Shown one piece after another: positions 26,161 through 37,537 of a stretch of 64,000 nucleotides of DNA. A model generated the notes under the pieces. It had not been told where the DNA came from, did not search any database, and worked only from the letters and a program-made list of their open reading frames with translations. Source of the stretch: Brachionus plicatilis (lineage: Eukaryota; Rotifera; Eurotatoria; Ploima; Brachionidae); the NCBI GenBank assembly GCA_010279815.1, contig QEOQ01000522.1:89378-153377 (forward strand). Direction: 5' to 3'. The position numbers and the translations under genes were made by a program. Position 1 is the first letter of the stretch; each line of letters starts with the position of its first letter.

Positions 26161-26162
26161 AT

Positions 26163-28880
26163 TTTTTTATTATTATTTAATCTGCAACAAGAGGCCCGCG
26201 GAGCTTAGCACTATCGTACAAGATAAATTTAGATTGTGAAGTTTCTTTGAGACTAATTAAAATTATCTTATCTGTTCCTGAAGATGTTGACTGTCGTTTA
26301 TTAATAAAATGAATAGTAGAGGACCAAAAACACTACATTGGGGTACTCCACTTAGTACTTCTTTTCATCCGGATGCCGATCCATTTATGACTACTATTTG
26401 CTTCCGATCTCTCAAGAAAGGTGTGATCCAGTCCAAGAATCGGCCTCTAAGGCCGTAGTCGTGTAGTTTTAAAATCAATTCTGGGTGAGGGACCAAGTCA
26501 TAGGCTTCGCTGTAGAAAAGAATGTCTACAGCGAAGCTTCTATTCAATGATTCTGTTATTACATCTAGACACTCTAAGAAATTCGTTTATACACGATTAA
26601 AATTTGACATGGCCGTGTTGGTTTTTAGTAATCAAGTTATTTGAATCGAGGAATTTTACTAATTCGTTTTTTACAATTTTTTCCATAATTTTACATGGAA
26701 GAGCAGTGATTTAAATCGGTGATAATTTGATGGTTCGTTCTTTTGGCTTTTTTTGAAAATAGGTATGACGTTTGCTTCGCGCCAAAATGATGGTAAAGAC
26801 GAGGAACGATTTTGAAAGACTTTTTGAATATTAACGAAAGAGGTTAGGAAATTGTAAAAATACGGTTCGATTCATTTTTTAAAACTAGGTTTAATATGTT
26901 ACTCTTGTAATTTGGCTATAAAGCTATTCTTGAATGTTCTCAAGGAATTCAAGACTTTCAGAAATATTTGAAGTGACAAGAACCACCATCGTTTGACCAT
27001 TCTATTCAGGGGTGATTTAGATCACCAAATATTAAAAGAGCTGAAAATTTTTCTTTTTTGACTAGTTTGATAGCCGCATTTATTGACAAATTTATACGAT
27101 TCGATATTTCTCTAGGTGAGTTGAGGGGCCTGTAAAAACAACCTACCAAAAAGAAGTCATTATCAGAGACGACACAAAAATGCGTTATTTAGGGTCGTAA
27201 AATGCGGTTAAAAATGCGAAAAAATTGCGAAATTAAATCCTATTAATTTTGACTAGATTTTTTAAAATTTCATATTATTCAAGTAATATCATTTAATTTA
27301 AGATAAAAATTGTTTTAGATTAAAAAAAAATGTTTTTAATCACTGTCACAGTCTAATGCCAAAGGTTTAATATCATCATCAATTTCTTGCTTTTCATCCT
27401 CTGATGATCCGGAAAATTAAAATAGAAAAAACTATTTACTCTAATAGTGTCCTCATTCATATTCAGACGTTTTTCGTCTAAAATTATTTTATATTTTGAT
27501 AAGGCTTTCTCTGAGTCACACGAATTTGGAAGGACAACCAAATGTCACTAAACTTCATCTTAGAAATTAGGGAGTCTTAATTGAATACTCTTCCACCACT
27601 GTTTTAATCGAAATTAATTGGCTTTTGTTGTTTAACAATTCGAAGCAAATTTCCAGATAAATCATCCAATAATCCCTTGATTTTAATTCTATATAGTCAG
27701 AAAAATTAAATTGGTCAAGATCTTCAAACATATAAACCACTTGAAATGGATCGAAGACTGTAGCGTTTTTAAAAAATTCAATATCTGGTTGAGCGCCATC
27801 GATTTAATACTTTTATAACATCGAACTTTTATTTTAATTTTAATAAAAACAGCTGACGGTCATTCCACTGGTCAATTTTCGAAAATGCGAAAAAATGCAA
27901 AAAGTGCGATCGCATTTTTGTGTCGTCTTTGATCATTATCAATTACAAGCTTGCACCATACTTGTTCAGTTGGACGAGGATTGAGACTTTTTTGGTCAAT
28001 TTCATAAGACAGAATTCAGCTTTTGATATAAATTATTTTACACATCCATTATTTCGGTCAAGGGTGTGCGAAGTACAACCTGATATGTTAAGGATCGAGT
28101 AATGGTTGAACCATATTTCGGTGATGTCTGGAGATTCTAAGCTTGTTAAGTTTTTTAATTCGTTCATTTTATTGTTTAAGCTAGTCGCGTTTGTATAGTA
28201 ACAGTTTATTTTGCTGGTTGGGGGTACATGTCGAAAGTTTTTTAAATTTTTTTAACTCATTTGTTTTCTGTGTGTTTAATTCATTAGAAGAGATTTTAAT
28301 TTTTGATGATTATACGAGTTTAGGTTTAATAATTAGTTTCGAGGTGTGTTTTTGACGACTTCGCCATTCCTAATACCTCAGTAGAATTTTTGCCATTTTT
28401 AATCTCATCCTCGAATCTGCCACTTCCGTTGGAAAGGAATTGATTCAATTCGCTTCTTTTTGATCTTAAACCAGCTTCGACAGCACGCTCGGCGTTTGTT
28501 TTATCAGAGTTAATATCAGTATGATTAAATAGAGTAATTGTTTTCAGTTAAGACGAGTTTTTTACAGCTTGAAGTTTAGTATATGTACCATTCGATTTAT
28601 CTTTACGTTATTGACCACAAGGCACTAGGTTGTCAAGAGAATCGATGAATCATTATTTATACCTTTTAAGTTATTGATAGCGACCTTTAGGTTAGCAATT
28701 ATACGATCTTGTTCGTCAATTATCTGTTTTAACGAATTAATTGTTTAAAATATCGACCTAATCCAATCATTGTGCTTTTTCGTATTCTCCGCATGGTGAA
28801 AAATGATGGCCGACCGATGAAATGACCGCGTGTCAGCTGGTTTTATTATTCGCGGGGAATGAGGTGACGAGCTAATTAAA
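26163..28880 (-). pseudogene. Decayed LINE (ORF1 remnant, endonuclease, reverse transcriptase) with a hAT insertion
   Basis: Minus-strand relic of a non-LTR retrotransposon. Read in its own direction: a GC-richer 5' part (28880-28330) with coiled-coil peptide LKQIIDEQDRIIANLK and SNGSGRFEDEIKNGKNS; endonuclease fragments with LLIFGDLNHP-like sequence near 27010-27150; reverse transcriptase starting near 26790 (REANVIPIFKKSQKNE) and continuing in 26365-26547 (ILKLHDYGLRGRFLDWI, FLRDRKQIVVING). The 3' end shares CTGCAAC and GCGGAGCTT sequence with the copy at 41644-42328 and ends in an AT-rich ATT-type tail. Numerous stops and frameshifts; not functional. Confidence 0.75.
27164..27931 (-). mobile_element. 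hAT element relic inserted in the LINE
   Basis: 768 bp, left end CAGAGACGACACAAAAATGC, and the inverse of its right end reads CAAAGACGACACAAAAATGC. Flanked by GTCATTAT (27156-27163) and ATCATTAT (27932-27939), 8 bp with one mismatch. The minus strand encodes the end of a hAT transposase: after DPFQVVYMFEDLDQF and RDYWMIYLEICFELL, the frame ending near 27353 reads LPNSCDSEKALSKYKIILDE, matching the hAT C-terminal dimerisation region. The catalytic part is missing and frames are broken. Confidence 0.8.
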
Positions 28881-29045
28881 TAAACGTGAATGCGTTCTTG
28901 ATTTGAAAAATGCAGTTATTGTTGATATCATACAACTTGCAAATACTTCTTTTATCATAAACAACTTTATGGTCATACTTAAATCAATGCTGTCTAATTT
29001 TTAATCTTTAATGTTATAGCTCATCAAAAGAAAATATATAAATAA

Positions 29046-29200
29046 TGGCCCTACCGACATTTGTGAGCTGAGATCACGAAAATATGTGAACTTGACTAAA
29101 TTTTCTGTTTTTGTGATCTAAACTCACCTGTAAAAAATTATGGTATCTTCAGATCACGTGTTATGAGCTAAATTTTTGTGATCTTTTTTTTTTGATCTTA
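29046..29200. repeat. Fragment with GTGATCT/GTGAGC words
   Basis: Starts GGCCCTACCGACATTTGTGA and carries repeated GATCACG and GTGATCT words every 20-30 bp, similar in design to the ends of the TIR elements elsewhere in the window. The other end was not identified. Confidence 0.35.
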
Positions 29201-29430
29201 AATTTTAATTTAATTATTACTAACAAAAAAAAAATTTTTTTTCTGCTAATAACAATTAATTTAATTAAATGGAAAATAAAAAATTATACGACTTTTGCCA
29301 TGAATTTTTTCCTAGTCAACAATTGTCTTTTTTTTATATTCAATTTATTAAAATGAGTAATTTAAAAATGAACATTCAAACTAAAAAAACTAATTATTTT
29401 TAATTTTATGTAATATTTTAATATTGACCA

Positions 29431-29710
29431 ATAACGTAATTGTCCGATAAATATGACATGTCACTAACAAATTTAGTGACATGTCATATTTGAGTGAACA
29501 CTGTTTTTTTAAAATTGAAATATTCGCTTTTAGTGACATGCAACAATAAGCAAATTATGAAAATATTATGCATATTCGCTTTTTTGTTGCATGTCACTAA
29601 AAGCGAATATTTCAATTTTAAAAATCAGTGTTCACTCAAATATTACATGTCACTAAAATAGGGTTACTCTGTTTTAGTGACATGTCATATTTATCGGACA
29701 TTTACGTTAT
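29431..29710. repeat. 280-bp palindromic foldback element
   Basis: Nearly symmetrical along its whole length: it begins ATAACGTAATTGTCCGATAA and ends TTATCGGACATTTACGTTAT. Inside, GTGACATGCAACAATA is mirrored by TTTTGTTGCATGTCAC, and both arms carry short ACATGTCACTA hairpins. No coding sequence; likely a foldback MITE. Confidence 0.8.
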
Positions 29711-29999
29711 ATTAAAATAATTTTAAAAAAGTCAAATGACTCCATTGAAATAGGTCTTTTATAATTCTTAACAAAAAAAAATAATTCTCAAAGAATTTTT
29801 TTTGTTATCTTTATTTTTAGTAGATTTTAGTTGTAGATTTTTAAATGAGAGGAGTTTCAAGGGATTATTTGCAATCATATTTATTCGATTGTAAATGTTG
29901 AATGAACACATTTTTTCTACCCATTTTATACTATTTATATTTCTCTTTTTTACTTTTTTTAAAAATCTTTCTACTCTAGAAACTCGAACTTTTTATTTT

Positions 30000-30565
30000 T
30001 CCTTTTTTAATCAATGCTTTGTAACAATTGGGTTTAAACGAAGGCGCAAGCTATTCGGACGAACCTGGGGTCCGCCCCAAAGTATTTTTAAAAAAAAAAA
30101 AAAAAAATATTTATTCGAATTTTCATGGCGCCGTAAAGTGTCGATAAGTGGTAGAAATGATGTTGCTGATGGCATAATTGAAGAAATTAGTAAATTTAAT
30201 GAATCAAATCAATTTAATATGCATGAATTGTATGATGCTTTGCCAGGTAAAAAAAAGGAAGAGTTTGATGTTGATATAGAAGATGGAGAAGTCTCCAGAA
30301 GATTGATTTGCCTCTTTATGAACAAGATGACCAAATTGAACAAGTTGAACAAATTGAACAAGTTGAACATGTCAGGTCTATAGTCAGACGGAATTTAATG
30401 AGGAATACAGCTGATATATTTACTAAAAAGGAGAATGTAAGTAAAACAATAAATAAAGTACAGACCCCAAAAAAAGAGGAAGAAAGAAAAAATGTGAATC
30501 AAATGAAAAAGTTTCTTCACCTAAATATAACTTACGCAAAAAATAGTAAAATTTTTTTTGATTGA
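30000..30565 (+). pseudogene. Decayed ORF with GAACAA repeats, unrecognised
   Basis: Plus-strand open frames overlap at 29895-30383 and 30308-30565. A coding-like part runs from about 30034 (KRRRKLFGRTWGPP) through SGRNDVADGIIEEISKFN and YDALPGKKKEEFDVDIEDGE. A single frameshift near 30300 then leads into LPLYEQDDQIEQVEQIEQVE, encoded by short GAACAARTT repeats, and ends at 30565. An A-run at 30091-30106 sits inside the first frame. I do not recognise the protein. It lies just upstream of a TGTCCACC array that looks like a transposon end, so it may be transposon-borne. Confidence 0.35.
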
Positions 30566-30629
30566 GATAAAAAGTTAAATAGATAATTAATTAAATTGAA
30601 TAATTGACTTAAAATAAATAATTTTTTTT

Positions 30630-30806
30630 GTGTATTGTCCACATATTTTTCTAATTGTCCACCTATATTTCTAAATGTCCACCTGTATTTCTAATTGTCC
30701 AGGTAATTTAAAAAAAAAATTTTTTATTAAAAATTTGTCCACCAATCAGACATATATGATTATCCATGGACAATTGTCCGGGAAGGGTACAAGACCCTTT
30801 TTTTTA
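30630..30806. repeat. TGTCCACC array and transposon terminus
   Basis: Four roughly 20-bp units of the type CTAATTGTCCACCTATATTT, then GGACAATTGTCCGGGAAGGG and a terminus whose inverse reads GGGTCTTGTACCCTTCCCGG. The end resembles that of the 38.3-39.4 kb element (inverse GGGTCTTTTGTAAATTATCC). The opposite end was not found. Confidence 0.45.
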
Positions 30807-31218
30807 AAATCAAAAACCAAAAATTTTGGTTTGAAATTTACATTTGATCATGAACTTATTTATTATTATTAAAAATATAGTTAGGGTAAAACCCGGGCAG
30901 GTTGGAATGGAACTTAGTCCTTCCTTTCAGCCCAATGATCAGAATACAATAATTTAAGATAAGTTTATGAGATTAAAATATACAATTTATAAAAAAAATA
31001 ATTAAGATAAAAGAAGATATAATGTTAGACATGTTTTGAAAGAATTTAATAATAGGACGAATAAATTTAAAAAAAAAAAAAGACAAAAATAGTATAGTAC
31101 AATAGAGAGATAAATCATGTGAGAAAATTTGCATATTTGCTAACTGTAAAATAGAATATTACATATTTGATTTTATTTTATAATTTTTTTAGTTTTTTAA
31201 ATTTTTTTGATAAAATTA

Positions 31219-34033
31219 TTAAGAAAAATTAAATTTTTGTTTAGAAATTAGAAAAGATTCAAATGGAGTTTGATATTTTTTGCCAAAATGGATTGGGTTG
31301 AAATTTTTTAGGTCTTGATTGATTTGTTGGTGGTTTGATCTGTTCGCGACAAATTTATCAAATAATTTTTCAAAACGGCTTTCAAGCATTTCTACTTTAA
31401 GATCGAAGTGGATGTGAGTAATACGGGTTTTGAGCGGATAAATTTTAATTATTTTTAAAATGCGGTTTTGAATTTTTTGACATTCCGATAGGATCTTTTG
31501 AGTTGGCGTGGTCATTGCGACGAACAAATAATCAAAATTTGAGCGAATGAGGCTGTTGTATACGTATGTTGAAAGGGAAGTTCGATTTTTTATTTTTAAA
31601 GTTTTTATTCTTTTTATAATGTTTGCCTTACTAAGTATTTTTTTTGAAAGGTTCTCGAGGTGCTTTTTGAAGCTTAGTTTTGGGTCTAGATCATGTCCGA
31701 GAAAGCGTGGGAATGGTTCTAATGGAACATTGCTTTTGTTTAGAAGTAGGTTCATTTTATAATTTTTTTCGTAGTTTCGACGATAGCCAGCTGTAGTGAA
31801 TACAGTATAGACCGTTTTTGAACAGTTGATTTTTAGACCCCAGGTTTTACAGTAGGTTTCAATGATTTTTATGGCTTCTTGTAGAGCGTTTTGAATCGAT
31901 TTAAGATTTTTATCCGTAAACCAGATAGTTAGGTCATCTGCAAATAGAGCTCTTTGAATTTGATTAGGAAGTTCTTTTACTACGCTGCTGAAGATACCGA
32001 GAACAGGGTTGGGGAGAGGCAGCTCCCTTGTGGTACTCCTGAGTTGATATCTAAGTCTATTGAACTGGAATTTTTGTATTGGACAAAAAATTTTCGATCT
32101 CTTAGAAAGTTATGAATCCAATTGTATAGACTTGGGCTAAGGTTAATTGATTTGAGTTTGCTTAAAATGGCATTGTGATTGATTTTATCGAACGCTTTTT
32201 CAAGGTCGAAAAATACTACTCCTGTATTAATCTTATGGTTAAAGCCATCGATAATTGAGTTGTAGAGTCTCAAAAAGTGATCATGAGTACTCATGCTTTT
32301 TCTAAATCCTGATTGACATGGGGGGAGAAGTTTGTTTTTTTCTAACCAAGTAAGCAGCTTATTATTGATTATTTTTTCCATCAATTTTACAATACATGGT
32401 ATTAATGAGATTGGTCGGTACGAAGAAGCTTTGTCAGGTGGTTTACCTTTTTTATGGATCATAATGATCTTTGATTTTTCCATTCTTTCGGTAGGTATCC
32501 GATTTTGAGAGAAGCGTTAAACAGCCTGAATAAACGAATAAGCACAGATTTTGGGGAATTTTTGAACACTTTATTATTTATGTTGTCGATACCTGGGGCT
32601 GACTTTATATTAATCGATTTTAGCGCGTTTAAGAATTCATCTTTTGAAATCTTGTCGTTTAAAGGGCACTCAATTTGAACTAGATTTGTCGATGTAAAAT
32701 CCATTAGTCCGTAGTCTGGAGTGAAAATGTCGACTAGATGGCCGCCGAAAATGCTTACAATCTCATCTTCATCGTTTGTAACATTATTGTTGCTTTTAAG
32801 AAGTTTTAAATTTGTATCTTTTTGACACAGGCTTTCGGATTCGTTTAGTTTTTTTAGCAAGTTCCAATGTTTAGAATCTGATTGTTTGAAGTTTTCCAAT
32901 TGTTTAAATTCGAATCTAATTTTACTTTCGTTAAATGACTTTGTTCCATTTTTAACTTTTCTACATACGAAATTAAACATTTTTTTTCCATATTCAGTAC
33001 TATTTTTATTTAATGATCTTTTTAATTTACGTTTTAGCTTGATAAGATCAACGAGGGCTTTTGGGATTTCAACAGGATTTGTTGCTTTAGTGGCGAATGT
33101 TTTGGTTTTTGTTGCGTATTCGAGAGAGGATCTAAGATCGTTTATCAAGGCAGTAGCTTCGTTTTCTATTTCGTCTATGGTGTTTAGATTGTTTGGAGGT
33201 GTTTTTTTACTGATCTCGTTTCTGAAGATGTCTCAGTTAACTCTTTTAATTGTGAAGGATCTTTTTGTGATTTGAAGGTTTTTAAAAACGGTGATTGTTG
33301 GTTGATGGTCGCTTATGGTATGATTCAGGACTTTGTGGTATTGGAAATTGTTCATCATTGAGCTAGAGGTAATGGATAGATCAATAACTGATTTTCCTCG
33401 TAGATATGTGGGTTTTGGACAGTTTAGAATATGGCTGTTGGATTTTGATAAGAAGTTCTCAAGGCTCAAACCATTTGCGTTGTCGTCCTTACAGTGCCAG
33501 ATTTTGTTTTTACAATTGAGGTCGCCAATAATGATGTAGTTTTTGTAGTTTGAAGCAATATGTTCTAAGAGAGATTCGTTTAATTTAGTGGACGGACTTG
33601 AGTAAATTGAAAAGATTGAAATTTTATCGTTTTGACAAACAGGGATTTCTATTCCAACAGCGTTTTCTGATAACAGTTGGTTCTTTAGTGGAATTTCTGT
33701 GGCAAAAATGTTCGATTTTATACAAATTGCAGCGCCGCCGCCGCGTCTACCAATTCTGTCGGAACGGAAAGTGTGATATCCTGGAATGTTGAATTGTTTG
33801 TTTGGTTTAAGAAACGTTTCATTTAAACTGATAATATCTATTTTGTAGATATTGGCCATGTGGGTAAGTTGGATAGTTTTTGATTCAGAGTCAATCGATA
33901 GAATGTTTATATGCAGAATTTTTAGACTATTGATCATCGTTGCAGAACATTTCGTTTTCTGATTCGATAGTATTTGATTCATTGTTCTCATCAGAAGAGG
34001 GCTGACGAAGATAAGATTCGAACATTTTGGCAA
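31219..34033 (-). pseudogene. LINE ORF2, endonuclease plus reverse transcriptase, inactivated
   Basis: Endonuclease: 34033-33236, with SLNETFLKP, GDLNCKNKIWHC and TISDHQPTI motifs. The frame stops at a TGA (33233-33235) after KRVN and resumes unchanged (DIFRNEISKK), so one substitution, perhaps of a Trp codon, broke it. Linker and start of RT: 33148-32459. A one-base loss near 32470 (after YLPKEWKN) shifts into 32483-31980, with SYRPISL, FDLEKAFDKINHNAIL and SGVPQGSCLSPTLF. A second shift near 32000 leads to ELPNQIQRALFADDLTIW (31935), the catalytic FADD motif, and on to the stop at 31219. Three lesions in about 2.8 kb indicate a fairly recent but dead copy. Confidence 0.85.
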
Positions 34034-34637
34034 ATAGCGGTCCGAAGTGGTGAGAAATTATGTTGATAAGGTATTGTGGGTTTTCATAGATTGATTCGTG
34101 AATGATGTTTAAGTCTTTGACAATGTCTATCATGAGCATAATGAGCTTAGTCACTGGGGTGGCTATTTGTTGTGAGGTTAGGTTTCCAGAATGGTTTGGT
34201 GCTGCGGATTCAACTCGGTAAGTTTTAGATACTGTTCTTTTAGTCTTTTTGTCAAGAGTCTCTTTTTTTCTTTTAACTTCTTCGATCATATGACTGCATG
34301 ATTTACTGACAGATGAGTGTTTTTCCCCGCAATTGGAGCATTTAAATTGGTTTGGGTCGGTGATTCTACAGTTTTTGTGGGAATGATCATTTGCACATCT
34401 CAGACATGTAGGTTTTTTTTTTATATCGGGACAGCTTGTTATGAAGTGCCCAAATTTTTGGCAGTGGTAGCATTGGTCAGGTTGAATATCAAATTTCCAT
34501 GGTGAGATTTTGATGTAAGAATGGCCAATTCTAATTTTTTTTTCTTCTACAGTTTTAGTAAATGTCTCGCGATCGTTTATTATAGCCTTGATAATATTTG
34601 TAGGTTGGTTTGAGCTTTTCTTCTTGATTCTTAACAT
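33927..34637 (-). CDS. LINE ORF1, zinc-knuckle (gag-like) protein
   Basis: 236-residue intact frame. It contains a cluster of CCHC-type knuckles (about residues 55-115): CYHCQKFGHFITSC, then CLRCANDHSHKNC and CSNCGEKHSSVSKSC. Such knuckles bind the element's RNA and are typical of ORF1 proteins of Jockey, I and related LINEs. A basic stretch with KKKETLDKKTKR follows. The frame overlaps the start of ORF2 (34033) by about 107 bp in another frame, a usual arrangement. The N-terminal RNA-binding region before the knuckles is short, so the true start may lie upstream or the protein is a reduced form. Confidence 0.8.
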   Translation of the reverse strand: MLRIKKKSSNQPTNIIKAIINDRETFTKTVEEKKIRIGHSYIKISPWKFDIQPDQCYHCQKFGHFITSCPDIKKKPTCLRCANDHSHKNCRITDPNQFKCSNCGEKHSSVSKSCSHMIEEVKRKKETLDKKTKRTVSKTYRVESAAPNHSGNLTSQQIATPVTKLIMLMIDIVKDLNIIHESIYENPQYLINIISHHFGPLFAKMFESYLRQPSSDENNESNTIESENEMFCNDDQ

Positions 34638-34725
34638 TGTGGGTATTTTGTAGTTTCTAGCATGTAATTTTTGTTATCAACGTCGTCGACATCAAAATCT
34701 GTTCTTAAATTTGATCATGAACTTA

Positions 34726-35209
34726 AATTTTCCCTAAAGCGTAGAAAAAATTGATTCACTTTTGTTCTACTGTTATTTATTTTGTTAGTTTTTTTATGCA
34801 AAATAAATGGTGATAGAAGATTGATTTAAAAAAGACTTAATCTATTTTTATTATGAATGAAAATATTAAGTTGATTCTTAATTAATAAAGTCGAATATAA
34901 AAAAATTACCACTGTGGCTAAATTAAAAAACATTTTTTTGCAAAATTTTGAGATCAAATCTCACAAATTTTAAATGCGCAATTAGATTGCATTGAAGGTT
35001 TTGAATTTCGAAATATCAAGAAAAATTTATATCTAGATAAATTTGTAATATTTGATAAAAAGGCGTATTTGATATTTTAATATAATAATAACGCCTCGCA
35101 TATATAAAGCTCTGCTTCACCTTTCTTTAAAAAGTTAAAAAGAGATCGAAAGCTGATAGAGTCATGACTCCACCGGAATTTTTAGATATGAAAAAAAGGA
35201 GATTGAGTT
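34726..35209. other. Intergenic, nothing recognised
   Basis: AT-rich spacer between the LINE and the CCCAGTTA element. The stretch AACGCCTCGCATATATAAAG (about 35089-35108) is promoter-like by eye but is followed by no frame I can support. Confidence 0.4.
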
Positions 35210-35527
35210 CCCAGTTACAAGAAAATTCATAAATTTTTTAAAAAAATTTCGTTTTTTTATCGAAAATATTTCGTTAAAGATGGACAAAATTTTCGGAAAA
35301 AATTCGAATTTTCTTAGTCGAAAATTTTCGAAAAAAATTCGAATTTTCCAACCGTAATTTACGCTTTTTTTCAATTTTAATTAAAAAATAATCAAAAAAA
35401 TTATGTATTTCATTAATTTTATTTAACAAAAATCTATTTTTTAATACCTAAAAAAAAATCTTTTTAATTATTTAGAAGATTCGGAGCATGTTGATAATAA
35501 TGATTGAGAATGTGTTTAAGCTTTTTC

Positions 35528-36590
35528 CAATTTAGTCAGTTGTTTTTTAGCTTCGCTGCATAAGCTTCTTGTAACAACTTTAAACTCGGACTCGGAAAAT
35601 GAAGACCTTTTTGATTGAAGAAAATCTTAAAAAAAAATTAAGATTTATTAAAATTTATTTAAGTAAATTACCTTTGCATGCATTTAATATTGGAAAATTA
35701 GCTCGAATCCATGCTTCGTTATTCTTTGCCCAAATTTCATGGTCAACCAGTGCTGATGCCATTTGACGGAAAATACCAGTATTCGACTCATTGTTATTTA
35801 TTAGTCTATTAACCTGTTGGTGTAAAATTTCACTCATAAACAGTCCTGGATATTTTTGACTAATTTGGATTTCTTTAGAAGAATTTCCAAAAATATGAAC
35901 TTCATTTCTTTCTTCGTTACTACCCAAGAACTTTAATGTCTGAACCGCTAGATCTATTTGTTTTTTTACCAAGTCTTTATCTTTAAAAAAAATTGAAAAC
36001 AATATCATTAAATTTATAAATCTTACCAGTTACTTGGCGTATTGTTTGTTACAATAATAATATTCATCAAATTTTAAACCAAATTTTTCATATTGATTAA
36101 TAAAACTAATCAAAGATTCAATTGATTTTGGAAGTTTTACTCCTGGTATAATATTAAGAAGATCTAATAATTCATTTAAACATAATTTGGTCATTTTATT
36201 TTTTAAATAAATTTTTAACAAATTTTTTCCTAGTTTAAGAGATAAGTCTGAATTATCTTCTTTTTTTTCAGCACTGTTTATCGTCAGAATATTTGTAAAA
36301 TATTCTTCACTACTTACATGAATATTTGAATTAGAAAATTTTGTAGTAGCATCATCAAAAATCCCTTTTTCCATGACTGATAAAAAATTATTGTCCGAAC
36401 AAATTGGTTTTTGTAATGGCTGACGAGAAGCATGATTATTTTTGCTAGCGCATTCACTAATTTTGGTGGTGTCATAAATCATTGCAGCGCATTCATTTTG
36501 ATCAAGGTATTTTCTTTGCATTCTATTTTGTGTAGTGCGTGGTATTTCTCCATTAAAATCGAGGCGTAAATATTTTCTTCTAAAAGACAT
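35528..36590 (-). CDS. Three-exon gene inside the CCCAGTTA element, function unknown
   Basis: Likely start at 36590 (MSFRRKYLRLDFNGE) rather than the upstream ATG at 36665. Exon 1 runs to a strong donor GTAAGA near 36024; exon 2 is about 36004 to 35674; exon 3 is 35629-35528, ending SEAKKQLTKLEKA and a TAA. Intron 2 (GTAATT...TTTAAG) keeps phase (CK to D). Exon 1 has a stop four codons before its donor, but the same DNA read one frame over joins exon 2 as QVTDKDLVKKQ, so a one-base indel is likely. The segment KLCLNELLDLLNIIPGVKLP...EYYYC resembles the N-terminal part of animal CACTA/Tnp2-like transposases, weakly. Exon 2 (QMASALVDHEIWAKNNEAWI) is unrecognised; a BEN-like fold is only a guess. 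No catalytic motif seen. Confidence 0.5.
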
Positions 36591-37075
36591 CTTTTTAAAA
36601 ATTAATATAAAGCTAAAATTTTTAGAATAAGCTAGCATTGAAATTTTAAATAGATATTGAGCCAATGCCTTGTAAAAACTAATTTATCCGTTGTTTATTT
36701 TGATTTTTGATTCGGAAAAAATTGGATAAAAATAAATAATAAAAAATTACCAGATGCTTAAAAATACAGAAGGAAAAAAAAACACACAACAAAATAAGAT
36801 GATAAGACCAGAAAAAAACATAGAACATTTTTAATTTATTATAATTTATTCAACTGGATATTATAATTTCCATTGGATAGTTTTCATTTTAAGGATAAAA
36901 TTAGACTCATAATAAAAAGTTAATTGATTGATTGATAGTTCAAAATGATCTATCTGCAATCCTCAATCTGCTTTTGTTTTCAATCCTATGTTCGAAGAAT
37001 AGAAATACTTGTTCGCTGTTTAGTTTTTAGTTTTTCGATCCTTGTTTGTAATCTGAGCAGTATTATCTTTTTAAT

Positions 37076-37537
37076 TTTGACAAATGTGACATTCTTAAAC
37101 ATAGGGAGCTACATGATTTGAAAATTAAATTTTAAAATTCACACCAGTCGCTAATTTGCTTTTTGATCAGACTTGGGCAAAAGTCAAAAAAAAAGTCATT
37201 CTAAAGTCTTTTCAACGTCAAGTCAATTGACTTGACTTTGATAAACAGATAAATAAATAAATTTGCAAAATTTTTTTGTTAACAAAAAAAAATGAAAAAA
37301 TTAAAAAAAAAAGTCAATTGACTTTTTTTAAAATTTTTTCAATAGATCAATCGGAAAGATAAAAAAAATATTTAACGAAAATTTTGGAAAATACTATGAA
37401 AAAATTTCGTATTGTTTAATTTTTTTAATTTTTAAGTCCTATTGGACTCTATCAAAAAGCAAATTAGCGACTGGTGTGAAATTTAATTTCAAATCATGTA
37501 GCTTACTATGTTTATGTAAGTCACATTTGTCTAAATT
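37076..37537. repeat. Foldback with a second element inside
   Basis: Arms of about 95 bp: TTGACAAATGTGACATTCTT ... CCAGTCGCTAATTTGCTTTT on the left, and the inverse on the right (AAAAGCAAATTAGCGACTGG ... GTCACATTTGTCTAAA). Between the arms, starting CAGACTTGGGCAAAAGTC at about 37170, is an AAGTC-rich sequence like the hAT-type MITE at 3138. Confidence 0.7.

Larger units (their letters stand above)
30859..34709 (-). mobile_element. Nearly full-length Jockey/CR1-like LINE
   Basis: 3851 bp, flanked by a perfect 16-bp duplication TTTGATCATGAACTTA (30843-30858 and 34710-34725). Minus-strand order: short 5' UTR, intact zinc-knuckle ORF1 (34637-33927), ORF2 with endonuclease and reverse transcriptase (34033-31219, damaged), a 3' UTR of about 360 bp, and a tail of AATAATAATAAA type. 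It inserted into a relative of the GGCAAATTGAAG MITE, whose sequence continues on both sides. A 5'-truncated copy of its 3' end is at 43439-44890. Confidence 0.9.

Noticed and set aside
28330..28880. A possible host gene because of higher GC.
   Set aside because: The minus-strand peptides are coiled-coil and endonuclease-adjacent sequences of a LINE, continuous with the relic at 26.2-27.1 kb.
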